Positions 27,005-38,768 are shown, numbered from the stretch's first letter. The stretch is DNA of 64,000 bases from Epiperipatus broadwayi (GCA_028023455.1 JAQFVV010012497.1:682001-746000); one strand, 5' to 3'. Translations and numbers: made by a program. The notes: generated by a model not told the origin, from the sequence alone.

Positions 27005-27110
27005 TGTTTGTTAGCCGAGAGGTCAGCACAGCCATCTTGGAAGCAAGAAGTTGTTTGCAGATGGTTGTTGCGGGTTCGCCTCCCAGCCAATGCTATGACA
27101 TATGGAAAAA
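27005..27110 (+). repeat. tRNA-derived SINE head
   Basis: A perfect RNA polymerase III A box, TAGCCGAGAGG (27012-27022), is followed about 50 bp later by a B box, GGTTCGCCTCC (27073-27083), which differs from GGTTCGANTCC at one specified position. An A-rich tail (aaaaaaaaatgaata) follows at about 27105. The spacing and order fit a tRNA-derived SINE head. It does not fold as a proper tRNA in the anticodon region. The local GC content is well above its surroundings. Confidence 0.7.
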
Positions 27111-28540
27111 AAAATGAATAGACTTTGATAGTCATGTATTTATTTAGATGTTCTTTTCTTACTTAATCAAGGACAATACCTTTTACACATTTTAATGTTT
27201 TTACAATACTCATTAAAATTCAAGATGTAAATGTAAAATTAAGATGTTAAATTGTAAAAAAAAAAAAAAAAAAGAGGACAGACAATTATAAATTGCCATT
27301 AATACTGTCTGTGTATATAATTTGGTCATCTTCAGAAAAATGTTTTGACTGCAACATATAAGAGATTAATAATTGGTGCTACAAAAAAATAAAACAATCT
27401 TCATTGTTGAATCAGCTGGTGATGAAAAATCTTCAATGGTTGTGGCTTGCATTGATATCAGTCTAAAAACAGTGATTTTTAGTGGAAAATGAACTTTGAT
27501 GTTGATGTGAAGAACATAATTTAATATGCAGCAGCCATGTTTAACAAGTTAAATATAGGTTGTTTTGTCATAGTGATATACCAATTGCCATTAAATTAAT
27601 TATATGTAAAAGTGATGTGTAGTCTATGGGAACAATGGATATCACTTTTATATTTATAAGTTTTTATATTTTTACTTTATAAAAAATGTCAAAACCAAAA
27701 GTTTATATGTTTGGTTTTTTTTCATGAAAATGATAAAATCAGTCATATATATTTATTCTAGAATGCTGTGCTAGTGTTTTCTCATTCTGTCACATCTTTG
27801 TCTCATATAAATAAAAATGGAAGTATTTTTTTGATCAAATCCATATTCTTAAAAAAAAAATGTAAAAAATCTAAATCAGCCCAGTAATGCTATGTCTATT
27901 TGTTTTTGACTAGAAACAGTGCTATCGAGCGGTGTGGATCATCCGAAGTTGAGGTATCAATTTTTAAAAGTTACATCTTGGCATGACAATAATTCAAAGA
28001 TTTACTACTATACAGTATTTTTTCTTTATGGAAGCAATTTTTAAATTAAATTGACAAAGTTAGTTACTATAAAGTTATGCCAGCAATGACATGACAATAG
28101 CTAATAATATCTATAATAGCTTATACAGTATTTTTTATATTGTTCTGAATGAATGGTACAATACATTAAATTTTGAAATTGCCATTCAAGTATTATTAAA
28201 AATATTCTTATTAAATTTATCATACTTCATACATTTTTTAATATATATATACATACATATTAAAACCAATATTCCTCTAAGAATAGACTATATCTGAACT
28301 AAAAATTTAAGAGCTGAGCATACTAAAATGCCAATGTGCTGCAAAAAATATTAAAATTTAGCACTTACTTGCATGTTTACATATAAAATAGTTTATACAA
28401 AACCACAAAACAATATAATACTAGATAAAAATCCAAATTTTACCAAAATCCTTACACAACCATGGTTTCATCTGCTAAACAAATATCAAGTGAAAATCAA
28501 ACTAATGAAACAACATATATATATATAACAAATAAACCTT
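27111..28540. other. AT-rich DNA, no gene seen
   Basis: A poly-A run of about 18 lies near 27256. A small CG-containing patch near 27920-27950 (gctatcgagcggtgtgg) is unexplained. The frame 28091-28297 is AT-driven. Confidence 0.45.
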
Positions 28541-28548
28541 CCCATAAT

Positions 28549-30480
28549 TCATTTCAGAAACCAACTTCCCTTTATATCAAAAGATGTCTTCATAAGATTG
28601 ATAGCCTCAGATTCAAGAAGTTTTATCATTAAAGTTTCTTTTACTCTTCTCTTTAATTCATTATTTTCATAAAAACTAACTGTTGCATTGTCAAACAATA
28701 TTTTATGACCTGGATTCAATTCATGAATATATAAAGCTGAGTTATGATACCTATGTTTAACTCTACTTATATGAAACTTTAATCCTTTCATTAAGACTAA
28801 ATTTACTCCGACTTATATAAATCTTACTACAACCACAAGAAATTTTATAAATAATACCAGGAATAGATTTACTAAAAATCGACTGTTTTGAAACATTCAA
28901 TAAAGAATTCAAATAAGAACCTTTCTTCCTAAAAACCTTCATTCCTTCTAACAAATGATTATTCTTATAAACCAAATTATAAATTGATGACTTAAATGGT
29001 AAAAACAAACTCTTTATCATTACTAACCAAAAAAATGTTCCTATTAGTGTCATGACTATAAATATTCTTATTAAATACAACATTTCTAATAAATTCATGA
29101 TTATAACATAATTCTATATAATCAGTAGCAAACTGACTTTTTTGAATATCAGGATTATTACTAAAGTTATTAAGCCTTCTATTTCTACAACAGAAATTCA
29201 ATAAAGATGTTTTTTATGCATAAAAGGCTGATAACTATCAGGCCTAATCATATTTCTCAAATTCTTAGGTTTTATAAAATGGCTACAAAATAAAACATTA
29301 TCAATCTTCTCTACACTTAAATCCAAAAATTTTAATTTTACAAAATCAAAACGACTACCCTCAATAGTAAAATTAATACTGAAATCAAAAGCATTCAATC
29401 CATCTGAAAACTCCTCTAATTTTTCTTTCTTAATGACAAATAAACAATCATCAACATAGCTGTCAAATAATTATAAAGAAACAGAAAATTGATAGAACAC
29501 ATTAAAGGAGAAATAACATAACCAATAACCCAATACTCTTTAATTTTTATAAAAAAAAAAAAAACACCATTACACATAAAATACATTGATTCCTTTAACA
29601 GCAAAAGCAAATCATGAATAATCTTATCTGCAGAAAAACACTCAATTTTTTTTTAAATTGAAAGAAAAATACCAATATGTTTTAATCTATCAACTGATTT
29701 ATACATATTTTCAATGTCTAAACTATTAAAAACACTGGTTATCATCTAAAACAAACACATTTATTTTATTAAAAACCTCAAAAGAAGAAACACAAAATTG
29801 ACCTAATTTAATAGTTTTTAAAAAATCTTATTAAAAATTTTGATATTTTATCAACAATTCCTCCTGTAAAATCAAAAATATATCTTAAAGGAAAACTATC
29901 TTTATGAGATTCCAAATTAAAAAAAACTTTTGGAGCCACATAATCACTAGGATACCAACTTAAATAAGTAGTTTTATCAAAAATCTTTTTATTTTCCATA
30001 ATTTTAATCAATTTACACTTTATTTTTTTTACAGGGATTAGAATCTGAAATAGCATACTTTCCATTATTTAATTCTAAAGAAACTCTAATTTCAAAATCA
30101 ATATTATCTAACAATACAAACCAGCCACTTTTATCTTCTTTTAACAAGATAATAGGGTCATGTGATCTATAACTCTTATTTTGACTATAATATCATTGAC
30201 TTTCAATCTTCTTTTAAAAAAGACTAATTTGCTTAGGGGCAAAAACAAATTTTTCTCTTTTATGTAATTGACTATTCAAAATAACCTGTAAAGACACTTT
30301 ATTTTTATCAGAAATATTACTACTACATTCAAGAGCAAGAATAAAATCAAAAACTATATTAAATAAAAGTTTATATATAATGAAATATTGTAGAACAAAA
30401 ACAATAACAAAACTCAATAATAATTAGTCCTTTGTTTTTTCACATTGTTCTTTATGAGTCATCCAAATTTTATACATTTT
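28549..30480 (-). pseudogene. Penelope-like element (RT + GIY-YIG), frameshifted
   Basis: This is the most complete coding remnant in the window. Minus strand, 5' to 3': an N-terminal region with DPIILLKEDKSGW (about 30120-30180), comparable to the family's ADKG block; SDYVAPKVFFNLESHKDSFPLRYIFDF (about 29890-29950), matching APKFYGLPKIHK..PLRPIV; a fingers/palm segment ending in ISPLM (about 29500-29560); the catalytic YVDD at 29447-29458; a KFLDLSVEKI post-palm block (about 29290-29330); then GIIYKISCGCSKIYIS (about 28805-28850), the GIY-YIG nuclease, with SALYIHELNPGH and a C-terminal tail to 28549. Open frames alternate, with at least one frameshift just before YVDD, so it is not functional as it stands. 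Family role: reverse transcription with GIY-YIG target nicking. The 3' end before 28549 shows no hammerhead. Confidence 0.85.
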
Positions 30481-31430
30481 GTCTAGTTTATCTGCTTTTT
30501 TGATAAAATATAGTGCTTAATTTTTATTAAATTATTCAAATGTTTGTCTAAATTTTTTACAGGAATTTGATTTTGTTATTGTCATTAAACTAAAAACACA
30601 TTTCCAATCAATGCTAGAAGCTTGAAAACTTGCACAAATATTGAAAAGTACTAAAAGTTCTTTATATTACTGGTCTTTTAAGACATATGTAGTTAAATCT
30701 TTAAATGTTTCAATTACTTACATTTTTCATTTACTAAAAATTTCATATTACCTTATAATGTTCTAAAATTATATATAATCTTATATAGTTTTTATCATTA
30801 TTATTTAGTATAGATTGATATTTTACAAATAAACATTTTAGACAATCTTTTCCATGCTTTATGTTTAAATTAATTTTCATTACAAAAAAATTCAAGGCAT
30901 TCAAATCATTTATATCTTCTCTGGAAATCTACTAGTACTTAAATGATTACAAATTGTATAAATATAAGTATTGGCAAAGTACCTATATAATCATTGGAAT
31001 CTAAACTTGTTTGAACATCCACACTTCATATTCCAGCAAACATTATCTAGATATTGTGCTCTTAGTTTATTACTTTTTGTCTTTGTAAATTGGAGTGCCT
31101 CCACTGATGATAAATTAGTTCTTTGTAAATTTTTGTTTAATGCTAAGTAATATTTACTAAGACTTTAACCTCAAGAATGTGCGTGTAAGGTAATTCCACA
31201 AATGCATTTTGAAGAATCACATATGCTACTCAATATTGAGGGTTTTTAAAACAATATTTATTTAGTGGGTCATTGAATTCATCACCTTTTTCTTTTTTGT
31301 TGTTGTTGTTTTTAACTTATTAAAATATCATAATTTCGTACCAGAGCATTTAGTATAAAATATTTAAATATTTATCTTACTTCATTGAGAGATCTGAATG
31401 ATATAACATCAATTTTTGAAATGTTGATCA
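30481..31430. other. AT-rich DNA, possibly 5' Penelope or 3' hAT sequence
   Basis: A LDKMYKIWMTHKEQ-like minus-strand string near 30440-30485 may still belong to the N-terminal part of the Penelope remnant. The part from about 31000 on could be the 3' end of the hAT-type remnant. Neither is firm. Confidence 0.35.
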
Positions 31431-31434
31431 ATTT

Positions 31435-31770
31435 TTAAATTTTTCTAATTCTTAAAGATGATCTATTAAACATTGAACATATTGTCCTTATAAGAGTTTG
31501 AATAAACTTAATAAATGGAACCTGTTTCCATGCATGAACTATTCCCAAGATCTTGCAGTTCTGTTGAATTAAATGTGAAATATCACCTCGTAGATGGGCA
31601 ATCATACCATTTGTTTCTCCTAACATTAGGAGAGGTAAACATAACCATCTTTTTGTAAGTCAAGATTATTCTCTCTATAAAACTTTTTTAGCCCTATTAC
31701 AGTAGAATGGTTATCATAATCAATAAGCTTAACAATGCCAACAAATTTTGTCTGACAGTTGGATTTAAAT
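31435..31770 (-). pseudogene. hAT-type transposase remnant (ZNF862/KIAA1586-like)
   Basis: The minus-strand frame 31435-31626 reads MLGETNGMIAHLRGDISHLI followed by GIVHAWKQVPFIK and MFNRSSLRIRKI. This resembles the S-D-G-A-x-V-M-L-G-x-x-N-G-V block and the downstream helix of hAT-derived transposases and domesticated relatives such as ZNF862 and KIAA1586. Just upstream, in another frame, GIVKLIDYDNHSTVIGLKKF (about 31680-31740) fits the preceding region. The two frames are joined by a frameshift near 31625, so it is a dead copy. It could instead be a decayed host paralogue of that domesticated family, but no introns or conserved flanks support that. Confidence 0.6.
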
Positions 31771-32174
31771 TTTGATCAGTATTTTATTTATTTTTTTCTA
31801 CCAAAATATCTATTTTCATCATTTACCAAAAAATGAAATGGAGATATATTTAAACATACATTCTATAAATTTGATAATTCTTGCTATGCCATAATAAGGG
31901 AATATTAACATATTTTTCTACATTATCACATATAATTTGCACAAAAGGCACTGATAAATTGTTAAGATAACATTGTCTATTAGGATTTTAATCATGTTTT
32001 TATGTATTTTCTTGCATTCAGCATTTTTTAATATGATTACGATCTTCCAGGTTTTCAGTTAAAATTTTCAAAATTCCTTTATTGATTTTACTGAATAAGT
32101 ATAATTTTTTTTTTTTACTTAAATGTCACTTTAAATAGTCTATTGTATATATGGCCTATTTTTTTGCTGATAAT

Positions 32175-32300
32175 AAATTCACCTTTTGAATTTGACAGCA
32201 AATTTTACAAATGACATCATTGGTATTGTTTCGATAATTAAAAACATCCCCAAGTTTAATACAGTAGACATACTTTTTGATAATGATAGCATTTCAGTTT
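32175..32300 (-). pseudogene. Possible zinc-finger N-terminus of the hAT-type remnant
   Basis: The minus translation YVYCIKLGDVFNYRNNTNDV then ICKICCQI shows paired CxxC-like positions as in the N-terminal finger of ZNF862/KIAA1586-type proteins. Its place upstream of the 31.4-31.8 kb block in the same orientation supports one element. The catalytic DDE residues cannot be assigned. Confidence 0.4.
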
Positions 32301-32339
32301 CAACAGATCAGGAGAGCCATCCATATTTAAATTTTTTAT

Positions 32340-33925
32340 TTTTAGATTGATTTGATGATTAGATCTTGCTGAACATTTCAACATTTGTAGGGCATAAAAT
32401 TAAATATTTATATGTTGGATAATTTTTTAAATTATAATAAAAAAAAATGTCTCATCACATTCAAGTTGCAGTCCCAGTTGCATCAAACATCCTGCCATGG
32501 CAACGGCCAATGGAGGAAAGGCAAGGAATCAGTCAACATTGTTATATATATATATATATGTCAAAATGTAATAGTATTGGAATCTATGTTTAGTTGTTTC
32601 TGACAGGATACAATGAAGTTACCATAGCAATATTCCTGCCCCCACTTCATGTAAGATCAATCTTTCAATCCAAATTATTAATCTGGATTCAACTTTGTAT
32701 TTAAATATAAAAGTAAATGGTATAATGCTTCAAATATTGGCATATCTGGAATGTGCAAAAGCCACTGAGCAGTGTGCAGGCTTTCAAAATTGCTGCACAA
32801 TTACATAGTGCACAACTTAGAGGAAACATTAATTAGAGCCATTGTAATTTTAATGTAAACATATCTAAGGAAAAATGCTGTGTGACTCATTCTTTATTGA
32901 CAATATCATTTGGATGTCTAACTTTTATTGATAAATAATAATAAAAATGAGAAGACCAAACCTGCACTTGGCATTTCACTACTAGCTTTTATGATACATT
33001 AGATTAGTTAACAAAGGATATAAATAAGCAAACAAATTTTGTTAATTATGTCTTCTTTATTAATGAGGGGAAAATGAAATTCAGTTAGTGTTAATCATTT
33101 AAATACTTTTTTTAAAGCTCATAAAAAGCATCCTTAAATCATTTAAAAATAATGCTTTCATTTAAAACATTTGATATATATATTGATTCACAATGAAAGA
33201 TCTTACCACAAGTCAATGGTAAATAAGCTGTCATTCAGACAAATTTACTGTTTGGAAGTGATATAGAGATATTAGAAGTATGATAGTGAGATTATAATCC
33301 CAGTGAGTATATATTTCAGCCACTGGATGATGAAAAATCTATAGTTTGTAATAGCGCAACTTTGTTAGACTTGCCAAGTAAAATAATATTTTATTTTAAA
33401 AAAACAAAACATTTTTTATGGTTGAACTACAGCTTAGCTTTATGGATGAGGCAGATCTCATTTCCATTGTAAATATTATTTCAAAGATATTATAAAAAGG
33501 CATAATAAGGGGGTGGGGGTGAATTTTAGAATACAACACTAATTTACAATCAGGCAAAATGTTGAAGTTTTTCAGCAAGATGTTTGTTGCAGAAAAGATT
33601 AAAATTCGGGTATGATGTCAAATAAAGAGATTAGAAAATTAGCACATGATATATATATAGACTTATTTGCAATAAAGAATTGATTTGGACAATTATAACA
33701 AAAATCATCATTAAAGTTTTATTTTTTTCAGCTTTCACTTTTTTTGTTAAATAATTTTACTGATATCTCAATTGTTATCTATTTTATTATCATGGAAAAT
33801 GGATTAATATACTTTTTTTTGCTAGCAATGTAGCATATACTTAATAAACTTGATAAGACATTACAATTACACACTAATTAAAATAATCAAATGATTTATT
33901 GCTTAGGAATTTATAAGAAGTTCTG
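32340..33925. other. AT-rich DNA, no gene seen
   Basis: A GC-richer patch of about 90 bp (32465-32535, including ccatggcaacggccaatgg) precedes a (TA)n run and is unassigned. The minus frame 33396-33578 is unrecognised. Confidence 0.45.
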
Positions 33926-33929
33926 ATAG

Positions 33930-34003
33930 TGTAAATGTCAGGACTGGGCTGTTATCAATAGACCTTCATATTCAGAATTTGTCACTCTACCACTGTACCA
34001 AAA
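33930..34003 (-). repeat. Possible degenerate tRNA-derived sequence
   Basis: On the minus strand TGGTACAGTGG (33990-34000) matches a polymerase III A box, followed by TAGAG. At the expected distance only a weak B-box-like agtcctgac is seen. It may be an eroded SINE or a chance match. Confidence 0.3.
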
Positions 34004-34533
34004 ATATTAATTAAAATGCTTACATAAATGAAATAAACCTTTTAGCTCAGAATGAAATTTTGTGTAGTATATTATCTTCATGTTTAATGATCTTTTTATT
34101 TCTGTGTTTATTTTAATAACAAAATTACTATTTTTTTATCAATTTTGATAAAGCTGATTTAATACATTAATTAAAATTCCTTAAGAACATCAGAGATAAC
34201 TATACCTATCTGTAAATCTTGCATATAAACAAACTTTCCCAATCATAATATATTTGAAGATATAAACAAATGTTTCATTTAATTTACTTTAATTACATAA
34301 TGCCGTTTCATATGTTTCATATTTTTCAAATCGTCCAATGAATTTTATATTATAATACTGTATGTTTATTTTGTCCAATGTTGTCATTTTTTTTTTTTTT
34401 TTTTTTGGAACTTATGTATTAGACCTGCTGCTTGTGTTTGCAACTGCAGAATACCATATTAAAAAGTCTACTTTTTAACAATACGAAAAGTATACATTTG
34501 TACACAAAAATAATAAACACATTACGGTACTAA
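34004..34533. other. AT-rich DNA, no gene seen
   Basis: Contains a poly-T run (about 34388-34406). Nothing else is recognisable. Confidence 0.5.
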
Positions 34534-34550
34534 ATAAAAATAGGTAGTTG

Positions 34551-34916
34551 CTGAAACACACAGGCTTATATATACCTGTGTCTATATATATTTTATATAT
34601 AGGGTATATGAGCACAGACTTTCACATGACTCACCATTCTCCGCACTATCTCATAATACTGATACACTCGAACGCACATATGTTGAAAAGATAAATCATC
34701 ACCAATATGCGTATTTTATGCTAAACCAGCAATCATCAGTTGGTCCAGATTACTATCTCTACACATATATGCTATAAGTGTTCAGATATATATTAAATAC
34801 GTATATTAGTGATTATTTATCTTTTCAACATATGTGTGTTCCAGTGTATCAGTATTATGAGATAGTGTGGAGAGTGGTGGGTCATGTAAAAGCCTGTGCT
34901 CATATACCCTATATAT
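34551..34916. mobile_element. Foldback element family C, copy 3, with 16-bp flanking repeat
   Basis: Inverted arms at about 34600-34715 and 34795-34910 share gggtatatgagcacag, actcaccattctccgcacta, atctcataatactgatacac and acatatgttgaaaagataaat. The 16-bp direct repeat TAAAAATAGGTAGTTG flanks the element (34535-34550 and 34917-34932). The left end extends about 30 nt beyond the right end and equals the reverse complement of the 19112 terminus of copy 1. No ORF is real here: the frames at 34778-34993 and 34806-34988 read the right arm on the two strands. The duplication length and AT-rich target suit retroposition better than cut-and-paste. Confidence 0.8.
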
Positions 34917-34972
34917 TAAAAATAGGTAGTTGTAACTTTTTAATACGGCATTCTCCCATTCCAACCTCCACC

Positions 34973-34991
34973 CCACACACACACACACACT
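34973..34991. repeat. (AC)n microsatellite
   Basis: Short perfect CA/AC dinucleotide run next to the family C element. Confidence 0.9.
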
Positions 34992-35855
34992 GAAAAAAGA
35001 TATGGCATTCTGCAGTCATAAAGACGGGAAGCGAATCTAATATGTAAATACCAAACATTCTTCTTATTTCCTCCAATTAAACATTGGTCAAAATTAATTT
35101 CAAATTTTTATATTATTCTATTATGTATACATAGCCTTGCATAATCTAGTGCAATAATAGAATGGCAGATTCTGGAGTTCAAGATTTATGAATTTCAACT
35201 ATGCTACATCATCCCTAGTTTTCAAACTTCTTGTGAATTTCCAGGCATTAAACCACTTTAGTTATTTATGTGCAGATAGAGTAATACTGTACATGCATAA
35301 TTTGAAAATATGTATTTTTTTTTTTTTAAAAGAGAGACAACTTTGCTACCATTTTAAAGTAAGAGGAAAGAATTAACTTTTAGAATTAAATGAAGGTATG
35401 GGTAAACAAAGATAATTAAAAATAACTAAATTGTTTATTAGATAATGAAAAGATGAATAATAACATTATTTGAAGAAAAAACAGCTGGATTAAAAATAAT
35501 TAATTTTTGTTTACATTTTGATTAAATCGATACTCCAGAAAGATGCACTTAACTGAATAAACAACTACAGAAAATTAAAATATGTATAGGATTATTAAAC
35601 TGACAATAGGAGAGCTTATAAGGAAAATAAATAAAATTTTGTTCAGGTTGGTGCTAATTGTGGATATGAAAAGTCCCTGAGTTTTTTCCCCGCAAATCGG
35701 TTGCATTGATATTATGGCTTTTGTAAGCTGCTTTAAAGACATTAGAAGCATATGAGTAGAAAATTATATTTATATAAGTCATACTTATAAGATTTTATTC
35801 TGAAGTACAATAAATAGTAATTGAGCTTGCATTTAACTCGGGGTTTATTTCTTTC
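34992..35855. other. AT-rich DNA, no gene seen
   Basis: One chance plus frame (35188-35376) with no recognisable content. The stretch ends at the direct repeat flanking the 35.87-kb hairpin. Confidence 0.5.
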
Positions 35856-35868
35856 TAGAGAAAAAATA

Positions 35869-36030
35869 AATATTATCCAAAATCATACTTTTCTTTATTT
35901 TTGCCGTAATATTCTATAAATACAATTTATCCAAACCACTTCAAACACATTTTAGTCGAAACGTCGATGTATATACAAATAAAGAGTTTTGCTAAAAAGT
36001 GTTTGAAGCGGTTTGGATAAATTGTATTTA
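35869..36030. mobile_element. Short foldback element family E with GAAACGTC
   Basis: About 38-nt arms (tctataaatacaatttatcc / aaaccacttcaaacac and their reverse complement) enclose a loop containing TTTTAGTCGAAACGTCGATG (centre near 35955). GAAACGTC is the 3' half of a minimal-stem III hammerhead; the CTGANGA half is absent, so this is at most a remnant. The 13-bp direct repeat TAGAGAAAAAATA flanks it (35856-35868 and 36031-36043), as expected for a target-site duplication. Confidence 0.65.
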
Positions 36031-36099
36031 TAGAGAAAAAATAGTTAAGAAAACTAGAAAGATATGAAATAGAGAATCATTGTCATTTTCAACCATTAT

Positions 36100-37960
36100 C
36101 AATTCACTGCAAGATGAAGATCTCTTCAAATTTAATCTTATTTCCCTGACCCCTAATCTCTCCATAACACATTAGCAAAAGCAAACTTCTTTATTTCATC
36201 CATCTATTTCACATGTAAGGTCTGTGAAATCTTGTAAGATTGTTTTATCAATCTATTATTATCTTTTCTACCAATATGTCTAGCCCAACTCCATTTCAGT
36301 TTTTTATTTCTTTCAATGATGTCAGTGATACCTGCTCTTTCTTTCACTCAAGTGTTTAGTTTTTGATTTTTTATTGTTACTCCTAACATACACCTCTCCA
36401 TATTTCATTAAAGAATCTGAATTCTACAAATTGCTTTCCTGTTAAGTGACTAAGTCTCAGGTTCATAAATAAGAATTGGTAAAATATATCCATTAAAACT
36501 TTTCTTTTCAAACATATAGGCATATTTCCTTTTCATATTAATTTAACCAAAAATAATCCATATAAATTTAATTCTATGATTAATTTCATCCATTACGCTT
36601 CTATCTGTAGTAGTAACCTGACTAAGATTGTTCTAATTCATGATTTATCTATTCTTATTTTCTCCTTTGGAAAAAATCCATTGAACATTGCTTTAGTTTT
36701 TTTAGCATTTAACTTTAGTTAATAAATGGCAATATGTGTAAACTACAATCATGTGGTATTTTGTTAGTCACATGATGTATTACAGATTTTATTGGTCATG
36801 TGACCTTTAGTACTATTTTCTTGTTTTCATTTGATAATTCTTGCAATATTTTCTGGAGCTCTGAAGCATTATTTGCAAAATCAACTACATCATCTGCAAA
36901 ATCTAAATGACTTGAATAATTTTCATTATTTTTATTCCCATAGTTTCCTATTTTAATTCACAAAATATGTCCTTTACTACTATACATTTTTAAAGAGATA
37001 TAGAATCATTCTATCATACACCCTTTTCAATATTAATTTTCCTATTATAACCATGAAACATTGTTTTGCATTTTAATAAATATTCTTCAGAATATGACAG
37101 TATTCCAGTACTATATTTGTTATACCAATGCTTTAATCACCAAAGAAATGAGTATGGAATCAAATGCTTTTCATAATCTATAAATCCAAGGCATACTGTG
37201 CTCAAACCAATTTTAAATCCAGATCATTCTTTTGATTAGTTAGAATACAAATTTCACTGTAAAAGAGCTGTAATTATCTTGGTAAAGATTTCACATGGAA
37301 TTATTTGTAATCTCTAATATATTTTTTATCAACTTTTTAGAATAATATTATTTTTACTGCATTTTTCCAATCATCTGGTTTATTCTTGTAATTTAGACAT
37401 TTGGTATATAACTTTGCCATTTTCATTTATTTATTGCTTCTTTTGAGATATCAATTATAATTCCATCATTTCATGGAGCTTTTTCCTTCATAGATTTAAT
37501 TGCATGTTTCATTTCTTCATTTAAAATTCTGGACAATAATTCAGAAGATATAATAGTTTAGGAGATACTTTTTCTTGTTCTTTATTGCTATCCAATTCTT
37601 TATAGAACTTTTCCTTAGATTTCATGAGATCATTTATTTTAGTTCATCTTTTTTCCCTACTGCAGAAATAATTTTCTTTCCAATGCCAAAATGATGCTTT
37701 ATGCTACTGAGATTTTTATTCTTTTCCATAACTCTAATAGTATTTTTTCATATTATTATTAATTCTTTTTTATACCATTTTTACAAAGCTCTAGATATTC
37801 TTCATAATGGATAATTTTTAAAAATGTTCCTATTCCTTCTTTTTTTCATAGTGTCTTCTATCAGTATAAAATTTACTGGTATTTCACTGCTTTTTGTATC
37901 AACTATTTTTTTTTCTTGCAGTTTTTAATAATGTATCAGTTAACTTCTTATCAATTTCAT
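36100..37960 (-). pseudogene. LINE copy A, reverse transcriptase and C-terminus
   Basis: Minus strand, in order: LNEEMKHAIKSMKEKAP (about 37480-37535, the KGKAPG-type block), LGFIDYEKHLIPYSFLW (palm motif A, about 37140-37190), HLDFADDVVDFANNASELQ with catalytic FADD at 36889-36900, AKKTKAMFNGF (about 36670-36710), YILPILIYEPET-like block (about 36440-36500), and DIIERNKKLKWSWARHIGRK (about 36255-36320) ahead of a WMDEIKKF-like end near 36190. The pattern ...KWxWAxHxxRR is typical of RTE-like LINEs. Multiple stops and frameshifts; FADD itself is intact. The endonuclease of the same family lies upstream at 38.8-39.06 kb, separated by Penelope-derived sequence. Confidence 0.8.
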
Positions 37961-38275
37961 TAAAGTCTAAACCCACTTCGAAATATTTTAAAGTAATTTT
38001 CAAATTTTAACTTAAATTCATTGGAGCGATACTGAAAGTTAGAAATATCAACTGTTAATACTGTTTTTCTTAATAATTTTTGTCTTTATATTTTTGAATT
38101 AATAATTAAAATTATCCCAAATTCAAAATTAAACTAGACTAGCTAAAGGAAATAAACTCTATAACACAATCATTGATTTCCCTGCAAAAGCAGACTTCTC
38201 AAGTGCAAAGGACTAAAAATACATCAACATATATATACTAATTATTACCAATTCCCAATTATCTTCTACACTCTT

Positions 38276-38560
38276 AAATATTAAAAGAACTCTTAAACAA
38301 ATTAAGTGCCTCAAAATCATAAATTTGTAATAATAACAATTGTTCAATTCTTTTATTTATTTCATTTCTTTCAAAAAAGATAACCTTAACCACATCAAAA
38401 CTAATAGTGAGGTCTGTATCTCTTTCATGGATATATAAAGAAGAACTAAGATATTTATTTCTAACCCTACTTTTATTCTTGCATTAATGTATATCTTACA
38501 TCACAATAATGGCAATCATTTCCTGCATTGAATCTATTAAAAATATGACAATCTTGACAT
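38276..38560 (-). pseudogene. Penelope-like element C-terminal fragment
   Basis: The minus translation SSSLYIHERDTDLTISFDVV, then IFFERNEINKRIEQLLLLQI and YDFEALNLFKSSFNI, ends at a stop near 38273. It aligns with the C-terminal region of the 28.5-kb PLE (SALYIHELNPGHKILFDNAT ... NELKRRVKETL ... SEAINLMKTSFDI). It is therefore a second member of that PLE lineage, 5' truncated, inserted between the RT and endonuclease parts of LINE copy A. Confidence 0.75.
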
Positions 38561-38562
38561 AT

Positions 38563-38768
38563 TAAAAAAAAAAAATCAAGTCAAATGTCACATGACCTAA
38601 TTTAATAAGCTTGGGTTTACAAATATTATATATAGAGCTTGCAAAACAAACTCTTAACAAGCTTTATAGAATATCCTCAGCTGAGGACGGCAGTAGCAAA
38701 AACAAATCTGAGGTTGGGGGTATTCTACAAAGCTTGTTAAGAGTTTGTTTTGTGAGTTCTATATATAA
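38563..38768. mobile_element. Hairpin element family F with hammerhead-like core
   Basis: Arms of about 48 nt (tatatagagcttgcaaaaca, aactcttaacaagcttt, tagaatatcc and the reverse complement ggtattctac ... ttctatatata) enclose about 40 nt reading CTCAGCTGAGGACGGCAGTA then GCAAAAACAAATCTGAGG. CTGAGGA fits the core CUGANGA, but GAAA has become AAAA and the triplet is ATC, so it is a decayed motif. A 13-nt direct repeat with one mismatch (AATCTTGAYATAT, 38550-38562 and 38769-38781) flanks it. The 148-codon frame starting at 38611 reads through this hairpin into antisense LINE sequence and is not a gene. Confidence 0.6.
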
